A stretch of 64,000 nucleotides of DNA from Paraniabella ginsengisoli (GCF_022513635.1 NZ_JAKWBL010000004.1:186001-250000), one strand, 5' to 3'. Numbered from the stretch's first letter, positions 29,201 to 38,578 are shown. Notes: generated by a model from the letters alone, not told the origin. Program-made: numbers and translations.

Positions 29201-29498
29201 ATGAGGTTTTGTCATCCATGATTAATTGCGTCGTCGCATACCCCACTCCTGAAAATGTGATAGTTTCACCAGTATTAACTTGAATAGAAAATACCCCGTT
29301 GTCGTTTGTTGCAGTACCCCGCGAACTGGCTTCCACCTGAACGCTGATTAAAGCGAGTGGTTGTTTGGTTTTAGCATCTTTTACAGTTCCGGTTACTGTT
29401 CGCTGTTGTGCGAATGTTATAAAGCCGAGTAACATCAAGAATGCTGTAAACAGCCATTTCTTTGGCAAAAGACTAGAGGGTTTGTTTAAGAAGGCCAT
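26268..29498 (-). CDS. SusC/RagA family TonB-linked transporter of the glycerol locus (two frameshifts)
   Basis: TonB-dependent importer. Signal peptide to about residue 31 (LLGFITFAQQ), carboxypeptidase-regulatory-like domain (33-110; TVTGTVKDAKTKQPLALISV), plug (about 115-260; YGSAMNDINPEDIESVTVLK, then GARGANGAVIITTKSG) and a barrel ending TRTMGANLIITF with terminal Phe. The RagA signature here is VQVSTALGIKRKPRELGYAI, the SusC subgroup that pairs with SusD-like_2 proteins. The frame breaks near 28745 (GCAGCGCC; AAFIWRSWR versus AAALYGARGANG) and near 27812 (TTTTTT; GYKKA versus GYKKSINDNWSLKG). Restored length is about 1077 residues. It lies 148 bases downstream of glpD on the same strand. 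Confidence 0.92.
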
Positions 29499-29646
29499 TG
29501 AAGCTTATTTTTTGGTTTGCAAAAAAGTGTTAATAATCGTTCAAACACACGCTAAGACAAATAGTAATAATTTGTTTAAAAATTGGTAATGATAAAATAA
29601 TATCAACTTGTTATCAATCGTTTTAAACTCAGCACTGTCGCAGTTT

Positions 29647-31204
29647 TCAGGCAATCTGATATTGTTCTGCAAGTTTTTTATAATCGTTAATCTGCTCCTC
29701 TATCCAATCGTTGTTTTTGTTTAATTCACCCGCCATAATACGAGCTACTTCGGGGCTTATTCTCACGCTCTCTTTCGCATCAAGCAGTAATGCCCGGGTT
29801 CTGCGCGCTAAAAAATCTTCAACCGTTCTGGCCATTTCATTTTGAACAGCCCACCTTATCTGCATTTCATGGATTCTCAAGCTTTCGCTAATCCAATTGT
29901 TCAGCGTACCGTTTATTTTTTCTCTTAAAAGTTCAGCATCGCTTCCGTAGAAATAAAAAGGATCTTTCCAATTAACTCCTTCGCTAAATCCATGGATCTT
30001 TTTCGTTCCGGTTTGTGTTTTTTAGGAGGCCAGTGCAAATGCCTTTCAATGGCATCAACCATGTCTTCTCCCATCTTACGAAAGGTTGTCCATTTGCCAC
30101 CAATAATCGTAAACAGGTTTGTTGGTGATATTATGATCTTATGGCTACGTGATATTTCCTTTGTTTTTTGAGAACCTTTATCGGGTGCCGCAAGTGGCCG
30201 AAGCCCGGCAAATACACTTAATACATCTTTTCTTGTTGGAGCTCTGTCCAAATAACCAGATGCAGTTTTCAACACAAAATCTATTTCCTTTTCAAGCGCT
30301 TTGGGTTCCATGCTGGGTTCACCAACCGGCGTATCTGTAGTTCCAATCACCACTTCATTGTGCCAGGGAACAGCAAATAATACGCGACCATCGCTTGTTT
30401 CAGGTATCATTAATGCATGTTGCGATGTGTAAAATTTCCTGTCAACAACCACATGTATTCCCTGACTGGCTACCACCGTCTGACCCGCATTGGCATTATC
30501 CATTTTCAAAATACTGTCTACAAAAACACCTGTTGCATTTACAATAGCTTTCGCTTTTATATTGTACGTAACAGACTTTTCTTTGTCTATTACAACGGCA
30601 CCATTAAGTTTGCCTTTATCATTTTTAAGCAAACCAGTTATCTCTGTATAATTAAGTACAACGCCTCCGCTTTCAACAATAGTTTGCGCGAGGTTAATGG
30701 CCAGCCTCGAATCATCAAATTGCCCATCATGATATAAAACACCTCCCAGCAGCCCATCTCTCTTAATGCCTGGTAATTGTTTTGCTGCTTCTTCTTTTGA
30801 AACAAAAACAGATCTTCCAAGCGACAAGCTGCCAGCAATCCAATCGTATATTTTTAAGCCAATCGTGTATTTTATTTTATCCCAAAAATTATAAACAGGA
30901 ATAATAAAAGTTTGATTCTTTACAAGATGTGGTGCATTTTTTTGGAGCAGGCCTCTTTCTACGCAAGCCTCACGCACCAATTTTACATCGCCTTGTGCCA
31001 AGTATCTAACACCACCATGAACAAGTTTGGTGCTGCGGCTGGATGTTCCTTTCGCAAAATCTGCCTGTTCAATTAATATGGTTTTATACCCCGGGAAACA
31101 GCATCTAATGCCACACCCAGTCCGGTAGCGCCGCCGCCAATAACCAATATATCCCAAACTTCCTGTTCAGAAAGTTGCTTTAACGTTATATCACGATCAA
31201 ACAT
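29647..31204 (-). CDS. glpD: Glycerol-3-phosphate dehydrogenase, FAD-dependent (two frameshifts)
   Basis: Oxidises sn-glycerol 3-phosphate to dihydroxyacetone phosphate at the inner membrane and passes electrons to quinone. ATG 31204 gives MFDRDITLKQLSEQEVWDIL followed by the FAD-binding VIGGGATGLGVALDA. Then come FAKGTSSRSTKLVHGGVRYL, the substrate-binding VPWHNEVVIGTTDTP, and GGKWTTFRKMGEDM in the C-terminal FAD contact. The frame breaks in CCCCGGG near 31095 (second frame resumes GYKTILIEQADFAK) and in AAAAA near 30003 (KPERK then KIHGFSEGVNWKDPFYFYGS). The C-terminal helical domain runs to 29647. Restored length is about 519 residues, normal. It is the first gene of the minus-strand glycerol locus. 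Confidence 0.95.
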
Positions 31205-31219
31205 TTTTGCATTGCTTAG

Positions 31220-31241
31220 TTTCGTTTTATCCAAAACGAAA
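31220..31241. promoter_or_regulatory. Perfect palindrome, candidate operator of glpD
   Basis: TTTCGTTTT at 31220-31228, spacer ATCC, AAAACGAAA at 31233-31241: nine perfect base pairs of dyad symmetry, just downstream of the predicted glpD transcription start and 16 bases before its start codon. A repressor bound here would block transcription. The TTCG-type half-site is of the sort used by DeoR/GlpR-like regulators, but no regulator gene is in the window. Confidence 0.5.
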
Positions 31242-31252
31242 TATTATGAAAT

Positions 31253-31282
31253 CAAATATAATAAATATTATCAAAAACAAAA
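31253..31282 (-). promoter_or_regulatory. Candidate promoter of the glpD operon
   Basis: On the minus strand, TTTTG (31282-31278), 17 bases of spacer and TATATTTG (31260-31253). The -7 box fits the Bacteroidetes consensus; the spacer is 2 bases shorter than usual. The palindrome 31220-31241 would lie just after the start of transcription. Confidence 0.5.
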
Positions 31283-31438
31283 TAAAATAAAGTTTTTTAT
31301 AAATTTCGATTCTTTACGTTTCCTTTTTATTAAGTTATTTTATTTTGACAAGTCATTGTTCTTTTTTTAAGAATTTAAAACAGGCTGATTATTAAGTCAT
31401 TTAATAGTAAACAATGAAAAGCTGTACGAGCATTGTTA

Positions 31439-31446
31439 TAGTTTTG
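31439..31446 (+). promoter_or_regulatory. Candidate -7 box TAGTTTTG for the GH3 gene
   Basis: Matches TAnnTTTG, 23 bases before the ATG at 31469. No clear -33 box. The rest of the 264-base divergent spacer to glpD is very AT-rich. Confidence 0.4.
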
Positions 31447-31468
31447 TGTTAATATTGCGTTAGTCAAA

Positions 31469-32986
31469 ATGGCTCTGTTAAGTCCTGCCATATCATCTTT
31501 AGCGCGTATGCGTCAGTGGCGAATTGAAGCCTGGCGTAGCCATCCGTTAGATTCTCAAAGAGAAGTTATTCAAAACCTGGTCACTTCTGCACAATACACA
31601 GAGTTTGGCCGTAAGCATGGATTTACCAATATCTACAATATAAAAGATTTCAAAAAGGCTGTTCCTATTTGCGAATATGACGACCTTAAGCCATACATTG
31701 AAAGAATGATGAGTGGTGAACAAAATCTTTTATGGAATAGCCCGATACATTGGTTTGCAAAAAGCAGCGGCACTACCAGCGACAAAAGCAAGTTTATTCC
31801 TATAAGTGAAGAAAGCCTTGAAGACTGTCATTACAAGGCCGCCAAGGATGTGCTTACCATGTATTATGCTTCTAATCCGGACAGCGCTATGCTTACTGGC
31901 AAAGGGTTGGTATTAGGGGGAAGCCATACCATTAACCCCGTCAATAACGAAGTACAATATGGTGACCTTAGTGCGGTGCTATTGCAAAACAGTCCTTTTT
32001 GGGGGCATTGGTTGCGCACGCCTGATCTTGAAATTGCCTTGATGGATAAGTGGGAAGATAAGCTGGAGAAAATGGCGCTGCAAACTGCGCGTGAAAATGT
32101 AACATCTATTAGCGGTGTTCCTACCTGGACATTGATTTTATTTAAACGCCTTTTAGAAATTACGGGCAAAAATACAATTGCCGAAATATGGCCTGACCTG
32201 GAATTATACATGCATGGAGGCGTTTCATTCACTCCTTATCGCGAACAGTTTAAAAATATTATAGGTAAGCCTATCAATTACCTGGAAACATATAACGCCA
32301 GCGAAGGTTTTTTTGCTACAAGCGAAATACCGGGAGAAGAAGGCATGCTTTTGTTTACAGATCATGGCATTTTCCTGGAGTTTATGCCCATGGGGGAATA
32401 TGGTAAACCTGCTCCGCAAACCATTGGACTAAAAGATATTGAGCTGAACACAAATTATGCGCTTGTAATAAGTACCAATGGCGGTTTGTGGCGCTATCTG
32501 GTTGGTGATACCATTCGTTTTGTTTCAAAAGATCCTTATAAAATCATTGTTAGCGGGCGGGTAAAACATTATATCAATGCATTTGGTGAAGAAGTAATAG
32601 TAGACAACAGTGATAAAGCAATTAGTATGGCTTGTCAAAAAACCGGAGCTATTGTTAACGATTATACAGCTGCGCCCATTTATTTTTCTGAAACCGATAA
32701 CGGTGCGCACGAATGGTTGATCGAATTTGAAAAACAACCAGACAGTTTTGAAATTTTTATTAAAGAATTAGATGCTGCGCTGCAAAGCATTAATAGCGAT
32801 TACGAAGCCAAGCGCTATAAAGATATCGCGCTAAGGTTGCCGCAGGTACATAATATGCCGAAAGGCAGCTTTAACAGATGGTTAGAGCAAAAAGGCAAAT
32901 TAGGCGGGCAACATAAAGTTCCCAGACTTTGTAACGAAAGAAAATACCTGGAAGAAATATTGGAAATGAGGCTTAAAGCAACCTAA
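31469..32986 (+). CDS. GH3 (auxin-responsive promoter) family acyl-adenylating enzyme
   Basis: A 505-residue member of the GH3 family (PF03321), ANL-type adenylate-forming enzymes that in plants join amino acids to jasmonate or auxin. The ATP-binding P-loop HWFAKSSGTTSDKSKFIPIS lies near residues 92-111. YGDLSAVLLQNSPFWG, LETYNASEGFFATSE and the hinge-like ISTNGGLWRYLVGDTIRFV also match the family. Then comes the C-terminal domain with VKHYINAFGEEVIVDNSDKA and PKGSFNRWLEQKGKLGGQHK. It is complete and monocistronic. The physiological substrates of bacterial GH3 proteins are not established, so only the family is sure. Confidence 0.92.
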   Translation: MALLSPAISSLARMRQWRIEAWRSHPLDSQREVIQNLVTSAQYTEFGRKHGFTNIYNIKDFKKAVPICEYDDLKPYIERMMSGEQNLLWNSPIHWFAKSSGTTSDKSKFIPISEESLEDCHYKAAKDVLTMYYASNPDSAMLTGKGLVLGGSHTINPVNNEVQYGDLSAVLLQNSPFWGHWLRTPDLEIALMDKWEDKLEKMALQTARENVTSISGVPTWTLILFKRLLEITGKNTIAEIWPDLELYMHGGVSFTPYREQFKNIIGKPINYLETYNASEGFFATSEIPGEEGMLLFTDHGIFLEFMPMGEYGKPAPQTIGLKDIELNTNYALVISTNGGLWRYLVGDTIRFVSKDPYKIIVSGRVKHYINAFGEEVIVDNSDKAISMACQKTGAIVNDYTAAPIYFSETDNGAHEWLIEFEKQPDSFEIFIKELDAALQSINSDYEAKRYKDIALRLPQVHNMPKGSFNRWLEQKGKLGGQHKVPRLCNERKYLEEILEMRLKAT

Positions 32987-33147
32987 AGGTTATTGGCACT
33001 TTCAGATAAGAATTAAGACTTCTTGACCCTAACATTGCAGGTGTCCATTTTGTTAGCAAAATTAATCGTACAGCCTCTGCATCTATGTCATATGATTTTC
33101 TAAAAAGCAGTTTTATTTTTATCCTTGACAGCTTTAACACTTCAACA

Positions 33148-33180
33148 TTGTGCTATTATCAAAATAGCATGTTACTTTTG
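33148..33180 (+). promoter_or_regulatory. Promoter of lptB
   Basis: TTGTG at 33148-33152, 20-base spacer and TACTTTTG at 33173-33180, a good match to the Bacteroidetes consensus. Transcription would start around 33186, so the ATG at 33189 would be leaderless and the ATG at 33195 nearly so. Confidence 0.65.
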
Positions 33181-33188
33181 CTCCCATC

Positions 33189-33989
33189 ATGCAAATGAAG
33201 ATCACAACACAAAATCTGGTGAAGCGATACGGGCAGCGCACCGTAGTAAATCACGTTTCTTTTGAAGTACATCAAGGGGAAATAGTAGGGTTGCTTGGAC
33301 CAAATGGAGCTGGAAAAACCACATCGTTCTACCAGGTTGTTGGGTTAATAAAGCCCGACGAAGGCAATGTTTTTTTGAATGATGAAAATATCACCAAACT
33401 GCCCATGTATAAACGAGCGCAGATGGGCATTGGTTACCTGCCTCAGGAAGCTTCTGTGTTTAGAAAACTAAGTGTGGAAGATAACATTTCCGCTGTACTT
33501 GAAATGACGAAGCTTAATAAAACAGAACAAAAGGAAAAACTCGAATCCCTGCTTGGCGAATTCAGGTTAGGTCATGTGCGTAAAAGTAACGGTGATGTAT
33601 TAAGTGGCGGTGAACGCAGGCGCACAGAAATCGCAAGAGCATTGGCTGTAAACCCCAAATTTATTTTATTGGATGAGCCGTTTGCAGGTATTGACCCCAT
33701 TGCTGTGGAAGACATACAAAGTATCGTGGCAAAATTGAAATACAAGAATATCGGAATACTTATTACCGACCACAACGTAAATGAAACTTTGTCTATTTGC
33801 GACAGAGCTTATTTGCTGATCGATGGCAAAATTTTTGAAAAAGGAACAGCTGAAGAACTGGCTGCGAACGAACAAGTGCGGAAACTTTACCTGGGGCGAA
33901 ATTTTGAATTGAAACGTAAAGATTATTTATACGAAGAAGCTGTAAGAAGCGGTAAGCAAGAGGAATCAGATAAACTGTCCGCTGAATAA
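33189..33989 (+). CDS. lptB: LPS export ABC transporter ATP-binding protein
   Basis: The ATPase that drives lipopolysaccharide extraction from the inner membrane with LptF/G and transfer to LptC. 266 residues. Walker [10 protein letters not shown] at about 37-45, Q-loop in [18 protein letters not shown], the ABC signature [15 protein letters not shown] at about 139, Walker [21 protein letters not shown] and H-loop in ITDHNV. The LptB-typical [10 protein letters not shown] and [16 protein letters not shown] are present. It has a short extra C-terminal extension (residues 242-266, acidic). Start could be Met1 or Met3. A strong terminator follows. lptC lies 1.6 kb away on the opposite strand. 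Confidence 0.95.
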   Translation: MQMKITTQNLVKRYGQRTVVNHVSFEVHQGEIVGLLGPNGAGKTTSFYQVVGLIKPDEGNVFLNDENITKLPMYKRAQMGIGYLPQEASVFRKLSVEDNISAVLEMTKLNKTEQKEKLESLLGEFRLGHVRKSNGDVLSGGERRRTEIARALAVNPKFILLDEPFAGIDPIAVEDIQSIVAKLKYKNIGILITDHNVNETLSICDRAYLLIDGKIFEKGTAEELAANEQVRKLYLGRNFELKRKDYLYEEAVRSGKQEESDKLSAE

Positions 33990-33991
33990 AA

Positions 33992-34023
33992 GAACTGCCC
34001 GCAACTTTTGTTGCGGGCAGTTC
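33992..34023. terminator. Bidirectional terminator after lptB
   Basis: GAACTGCCCGCAAC (33992-34005), loop TTTT, GTTGCGGGCAGTTC (34010-34023): 14 perfect base pairs between convergent genes. The flanking T tract is weak. Confidence 0.8.
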
Positions 34024-34045
34024 ACTTAAATCCCTAGTAAAACAA

Positions 34046-34327
34046 TTATGAAGCCACCTCGTCCTCTTTTGGACCCAGGTTGTTATCTTTTACAAACTTA
34101 TCTCTGTGTTCTGTAAAACTAATTAACAGACTATCTATTGCTTCGATAGATTTATCTGAATGCTCATGAATATCCGGCAGGGTTTTATCTAAAAGACCAA
34201 TGCCTAAATTGATATTTTCTGCTTCAATTTGAGCCACTTTCTTTAATACGGAGGTTTCGCTGTTTTTAAGGTCTTCGAGTTCCCTCAAAATTTTATCCAT
34301 CGCCTCAAGCTTTTCCAGTTTTTCCAT
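34046..34327 (-). CDS. Small coiled-coil hypothetical protein
   Basis: 93 residues, acidic and almost entirely helical. The first 45 residues form a heptad-like coiled coil (MEKLEKLEAMDKILRELEDL, KNSETSVLKKVAQIEAENIN). A second amphipathic helix follows (SIEAIDSLLISFTEHRDKFV). No signal peptide, membrane segment or known domain is seen. It is flanked by the lptB terminator and a 160-base spacer, so it is probably transcribed alone. Codon use and start look normal, but function is unknown. Confidence 0.6.
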   Translation of the reverse strand: MEKLEKLEAMDKILRELEDLKNSETSVLKKVAQIEAENINLGIGLLDKTLPDIHEHSDKSIEAIDSLLISFTEHRDKFVKDNNLGPKEDEVAS

Positions 34328-34489
34328 AAATTATATGTTTTGATATTAAAAATTAAAACAGCATAGCTGCAATACTTAATAGTAGTGCAAATACCATACA
34401 AAACTGGTTGCCTAACCCAGCTTTAGCTAATTATTTAGAAATCAGCCTGTTTTTCTTAATGAAATGCCAATAAAATTGACACGAAAGCA

Positions 34490-35311
34490 TTAATCAAGAA
34501 ACAAATCGGTATAAAGCCTGGCGCCTTCAATTACTGAATATTGTGTTAAGTCTGAAATCCCATTTTGGTTAAGCACATCCTCATCAATAAAAGAATGACC
34601 TGTATATTCTTTGGGCTTTTTACTCAAAATGTAAAATGCAGCATCAGCCATTATATCCGGTTTTCGGCTCATGTTAGCTAATGTTTCTCCACCCAAAAGG
34701 TTTCTTACAGCCGCTGTGTCAATTGTAGTTCTGGGCCACAGCGCATTTGATGCAATAGGAAGAGATTTAAATTCTTCTGCCCAGCCCAAAGCCATCATTG
34801 TCATGTTGTACTTGCTCATAGTATAGGCTATATGACCACCCAGCCATTTAGGCTTTAAATTTACCGGTGGCGAAAGTGTAAGTATATGAGCATGGTCTGA
34901 CTTCGACAAAAAAGGCAAGCAGTTTTTTGTAACTAAAAAAGTACCCCGAACATTAATGTCGTGCATCAAATCAAAACGATTGGTTTTTGTTTCTTCTGTT
35001 TTTGTAAGTGCAATTGCAGATGCGTTGTTGATGACAATATCAATGCCTCCAAACGTTTCTACCGTTTTGGCAACAGCTGCCTGAATCATTTCCTCGTCTC
35101 GTATATCACACTGAACAGGTAAAGCCTTACCACCTGCCGCTTCGATTTCTGCTGCTGCAGAAAAAATGGTACCTCCAAGCTTTTCATTTTCTTTTATAGA
35201 TTTTGCAGCTATTACAATATTAGCACCTTCTTTTGCCAGGCGCAATGCAATGGCTTTTCCTATACCACGGCTGGCGCCGGTAATAAAAACGGTTCTGTTT
35301 TTTAATGACAT
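34490..35311 (-). CDS. SDR family oxidoreductase (HSDL2-like)
   Basis: A 273-residue NAD(P)-dependent short-chain dehydrogenase. Rossmann motif TGASRGIGKAIALRLA at residues 11-26, cofactor-binding CDIRDEEM, NNAS at about 97, catalytic Ser in ILTLSPPVNL, and Tyr-x-x-x-Lys in AYTMSKYNMTMMALGWAEEF. The WPRTTIDTAAVRNLLGG and SRKPDIMADAAFYILSKKP segments are those of the hydroxysteroid dehydrogenase-like 2 subgroup; those proteins in animals have a C-terminal sterol-carrier domain that is absent here. Probably acts in fatty acid or lipid metabolism, substrate unknown. It is intact and monocistronic. Confidence 0.92.
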   Translation of the reverse strand: MSLKNRTVFITGASRGIGKAIALRLAKEGANIVIAAKSIKENEKLGGTIFSAAAEIEAAGGKALPVQCDIRDEEMIQAAVAKTVETFGGIDIVINNASAIALTKTEETKTNRFDLMHDINVRGTFLVTKNCLPFLSKSDHAHILTLSPPVNLKPKWLGGHIAYTMSKYNMTMMALGWAEEFKSLPIASNALWPRTTIDTAAVRNLLGGETLANMSRKPDIMADAAFYILSKKPKEYTGHSFIDEDVLNQNGISDLTQYSVIEGARLYTDLFLD

Positions 35312-35411
35312 GCTAGTTAGTTAACAAGTGATAGATGACAAACTCTCAACAAAAGTAAAGATTAACAAACAAGTAAATCTTGCCGATAATTTTTATTGCT
35401 CCAACAGATAA

Positions 35412-35530
35412 ATATGACTCATCGATCTTGCCACGCTCGTTTTATCGTCCCGATTAAATGGCATCCAACATGTTCTTCGCCTTCCAACGGTTCGTGAAGA
35501 CACGAACCGACGCGATGGATTATATAATAT
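35412..35530. repeat. Intergenic interspersed repeat (copy 2) with palindrome
   Basis: Contains GCCACGCTCG, TTTATCGTCC and ATGGCATCC in the same order as the spacer at 9667-9703. It is followed by the perfect palindrome CGGTTCGTG (35488-35496), AAGA, CACGAACCG (35501-35509). The next bases up to 35580 are runs of CAACTT-type short repeats (TCAACTTATCAACTTTCAAC). Confidence 0.5.
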
Positions 35531-35581
35531 CAAACTTGAAACACCACCATCAACTTATCAACTTTCAACTTGTCAACTCGG

Positions 35582-36175
35582 CTAATTAGCCGCCACACTG
35601 TCCTTCGGAGCAGTTTGATTTGAGTTACCAGGGATGGCGTCTCCTTCGCTAATGATTTGGCTTTGCTGTACCTGATTGAACGTAATACTTTTAAAATCTT
35701 GTGTAGCTTTTAAGCCGTCCTTGCCATAAATTGGATAAGCTGTTGGAGATTTTAAAGTAGCTGGCCTGTCGGTATAAAATAATTCTTTTTCCTGATCCCA
35801 CCACAAGTCTTCACAGGTCAATGTATCGCCCTTGATGCTTACAACTTTCACACTATCCCTCAAGTACACTTTATTAAGCGATTCGAAGTATTTTCCATAC
35901 TTAGCATCCAGCTTACTTTCGATTATTTTCTGCTCATTAAAAAAATCTACATGCAATGTTTTAGGAAATTCGACATAAGGTGTGTCAGCCGCAACACGTA
36001 GCATTAATGGTGTGGTTAGCTTTGCTTTTAACTTCCCTCCCTGGGATAAATAACTTTCCACTTTGATGGCTTCATCTTTCTGCACCGCCTTCTTTCCAAA
36101 TGCATTGATCTCACTCTCGCTGTTTTCGCAAGCGAGTAGCATAAGTGCTGTTATAAAAACAAAAAACTGTTTCAA
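35582..36175 (-). CDS. lptC: LPS export ABC transporter periplasmic protein LptC
   Basis: Bridges the inner-membrane LptBFG complex to LptA in LPS transport. 197 residues. In Bacteroidetes the protein is a lipoprotein rather than a single-pass membrane protein, and here a lipobox ends at Cys16 (MLLAC). The LptC beta-jellyroll is visible: GKLKAKLTTPLMLRV, YVEFPKTLHVDFFNEQKIIE, SKLDAKYGKYFESLNKVYLR, TLTCEDLWWDQEKELFYTDR, GKDGLKATQDFKSITF. It ends with a polar tail. It is third in the minus-strand order coaX, outer-membrane protein, lptC, a gene order common in this phylum. It is intact. Confidence 0.9.
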   Translation of the reverse strand: MKQFFVFITALMLLACENSESEINAFGKKAVQKDEAIKVESYLSQGGKLKAKLTTPLMLRVAADTPYVEFPKTLHVDFFNEQKIIESKLDAKYGKYFESLNKVYLRDSVKVVSIKGDTLTCEDLWWDQEKELFYTDRPATLKSPTAYPIYGKDGLKATQDFKSITFNQVQQSQIISEGDAIPGNSNQTAPKDSVAAN

Positions 36176-36351
36176 AATATTAAGATTGAATCCGATAGCT
36201 AAGATAGCGATAGCCAGGCAATGTGATTAATTATTAGTGTTGCTACTTTTACAGAAGTTGATAGCAGCACTACAGATAACGCTGTGCGACGCAATACCGA
36301 TGCCATATATTCATCTGCCGGGTCAATAAAAATAACAGAGAAAGCCTGGTG

Positions 36352-37751
36352 TTAATCCTCGTAGTACTTGGTTTTACCACCAAACCAAAGATCAGTAAGC
36401 GAGAAACCAACAGACAGCCTGATAAATTTTCCTGTATAATATTACTGTTATTACCTCGCTTGATATATTCAAAACTAAGATTGACCATACTGGCCTGATT
36501 ACGAGCTTGCGGGTTAAAATTTGCAATAGGCAAACCTAGCCCGGCAGTTATGCCCAGTATTGGAATCTTTGTTTGACGTGTGTAAATATAATCGGGGCCT
36601 GTAAAGAAACCGATCCTGTATGAAGTTCTGCTGAAATAATTATTTTTTGGTGCCGGGTGAAACTCTGCACCAACCTTCGCCTGCCAGTTGCTCCTAACTG
36701 CTGTATCAGGAGTTCCTTCAAAACGAAACTGGTCCCAGTTATTTCTGGTAAAGTCAGCACCAACTAACCAGCCGGCTTCATTTGTTATACCGCTTCCTAT
36801 TTTTTGAATGATAAACCCACCCGTAATACTTGCAGGGTACAAAAGGCTTCCCTTTATATTACTTGTTGATGTGGCTGTATCAATAGGTATATAACCGGTT
36901 TCTGCGCTATAAGTAAACGTTTCTGCAACTGTATTTCTGGTTGTTTTAATTTCCTGCTGCCAGTTACCGTAAGCACCCAGGCTCACATTTATTTTCTCGC
37001 TGGCTTTGAAATGATATTGTAATCCTGCATCAAAATAGAAATCAGCCAGATTTGTTTTATCCTGATAATGGGCGCTGGCATATCTCGTTACGCTGTCATA
37101 TAAAGATAACCTGGTATTATAATCACGGCTTCCGAACATATAACCTGCGTTAAAGCCGAGACTTAAGAACTGAGTTTTACCTGTTTTAAATTTAACTGCT
37201 GTTCCCAAAGAACCGAGGAATGCGCCACCCTGACCCTCATAGAGTGTTGATGCAGAATCGATAAGGTTTCCGCTTGTGGGGTCATAAAGCGGCCCATTTT
37301 TTTGAATTTTATAGTTGATATTGGTAAGCGGCCTTACACCAAAAGCTAAACCCCAGTTCTTTCTGAGGGGCAAACCTACCATTACGTGACTGAAAAGTAA
37401 ATTGGGAGAAGTAAACTTGGATTGCGCAGACTGATCTGTCAGCGTTCGTCCCTGGCCATCTGCACCGATATTGAAAACAACACGCCCGGAATTAAGTTTT
37501 TTGGAACCTGGCTCCTGAGTTGACAGAAAAAGAGAATATGATGCAGGGTTTGCATAGTTTACAGTGTAAGGATCACTATAAGCAGCGGCAACGCCTCCCA
37601 TGCCTCTGTTAGTTACATTGGTTGTGGGTGCCTGATTTCCTAATCCATATCGGGAGTAAGGAGAATTATCCTGCGCCGATGCTGCAAAAAATAAAAAAAT
37701 TGAAGGTATAGTTAATGCTAACGGAGCCGATAGTTCTGTTTTCCTAAGCAT
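36352..37751 (-). CDS. Outer-membrane beta-barrel protein (frameshifted near 36427)
   Basis: An exported barrel protein of about 466 residues. I chose ATG 37751 (MLRKTELSAPLALTIPSIFL), which overlaps the end of coaX by 8 bases, rather than the upstream Met at 37772. After the signal peptide (FFAASAQD) comes SPYSRYGLGNQAPTTNVTNR, GGVAAAYSDPYTVNYANPAS and a long series of amphipathic strands, as in Bacteroidetes proteins related to FadL/PorV-type barrels. The apparent C-terminus beyond position 36427 is out of frame; with one base restored after IIQENL it reads KFIRLSVGFSLTDLWFGGKT and stops at 36352. The role is unknown; gene order links it to LptC and CoaX. Confidence 0.78.
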
Positions 37752-38472
37752 TGTTAATTTCACTAATCGCATAAAGACCTTTAAATATTAAATCAGGGTC
37801 GGCAAATATCCTGTTTTTAATGTGTGATGCCAAATGTTGTGTATCGCCGCCGGTTAATACCACGTTAAAGTTGTCGAATTTAGCCTGGTACGCATCTATA
37901 AAGCCATCAATCTCATATGCCATTCCTAAAATAACTCCTGATAAAATATTGGTATCTGTATCATATCCAATCAGCGGAACATCAGCTTTGGCATTTGTGT
38001 AAGGAAGCTTTGCTGTGTAATATTGCAGCGATTTCAGCCTCATTTCAAGACCGGGAGATATGGATCCTCCCAAAAACTCTTTGTATTTGTTGACAAAATT
38101 CAATGTTATACAAGTGCCAAGCCCAATGAGTAACAAGTTTTTTCCCGGGAAAAAATGCACACCGCCTGCGGCAATTGCCAGCCTGTCTGCCCCAATAGTT
38201 TCTGGTTTTCCTACCGGCGTTGTTATTGGAATTTTTGACGCATGATTAAGCAAGTGGAAGCGGGTGTTTCTTTTTAAAAGATCTTCAACTTCCGCATTAT
38301 GATTAATAACAGAAGATAAAATGGATCTTTTAGGTTTGTATGTATTAATGAGCGACTCTATCGTTGCTGGTGCATCATCCTCTAATGTGAGTACTTTAGA
38401 AATTTTCTCATTGGTAAAAACAGCAGCTTTTTTGCGTGTGTTTCCAAAATCAAAACATAGTGTTGTGGACAT
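37744..38472 (-). CDS. coaX: Type III pantothenate kinase
   Basis: Catalyses the first step of coenzyme A synthesis, ATP-dependent phosphorylation of pantothenate, without feedback by CoA. 242 residues. The ASKHA phosphate-1 motif appears as CFDFGNTRKKAAVF (residues 6-19; Asp8 expected as catalytic). The pantothenate-binding GADRLAIAAGG is near residue 99 and the second phosphate motif is IGLGTCITLNFV (Thr in place of the usual GTA). VVLTGGDTQHLASHI is the C-terminal adenosine motif. It is the first gene of a likely operon with the outer-membrane protein and lptC; the stop codon overlaps the next start. It is intact. Confidence 0.93.
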   Translation of the reverse strand: MSTTLCFDFGNTRKKAAVFTNEKISKVLTLEDDAPATIESLINTYKPKRSILSSVINHNAEVEDLLKRNTRFHLLNHASKIPITTPVGKPETIGADRLAIAAGGVHFFPGKNLLLIGLGTCITLNFVNKYKEFLGGSISPGLEMRLKSLQYYTAKLPYTNAKADVPLIGYDTDTNILSGVILGMAYEIDGFIDAYQAKFDNFNVVLTGGDTQHLASHIKNRIFADPDLIFKGLYAISEINNA

Positions 38473-38479
38473 GGTGTGA

Positions 38480-38578
38480 AAGTAGGAAAAAGTGGGGAAA
38501 TGGCGAGTAGGAAATAGTGAGTAGGAAGCGCCAACTTATTCCTATTTGCTACTCGCCACTCCCTATTCCCACTCGCTA
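38480..38578. repeat. Intergenic inverted repeat of GAGTAGG / CTACTCGCC units
   Basis: The 103-base spacer upstream of coaX holds GGCGAGTAGGAAATAGTGAG, then TAGGAAG. This is mirrored by TTCCTATTTGCTACTCGCCA, followed by CTCCCTATTCCCACTCGCTA. The arms pair imperfectly over more than 20 bases, so it can form a cruciform or a terminator-like stem downstream of the LON-domain gene. Confidence 0.55.
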
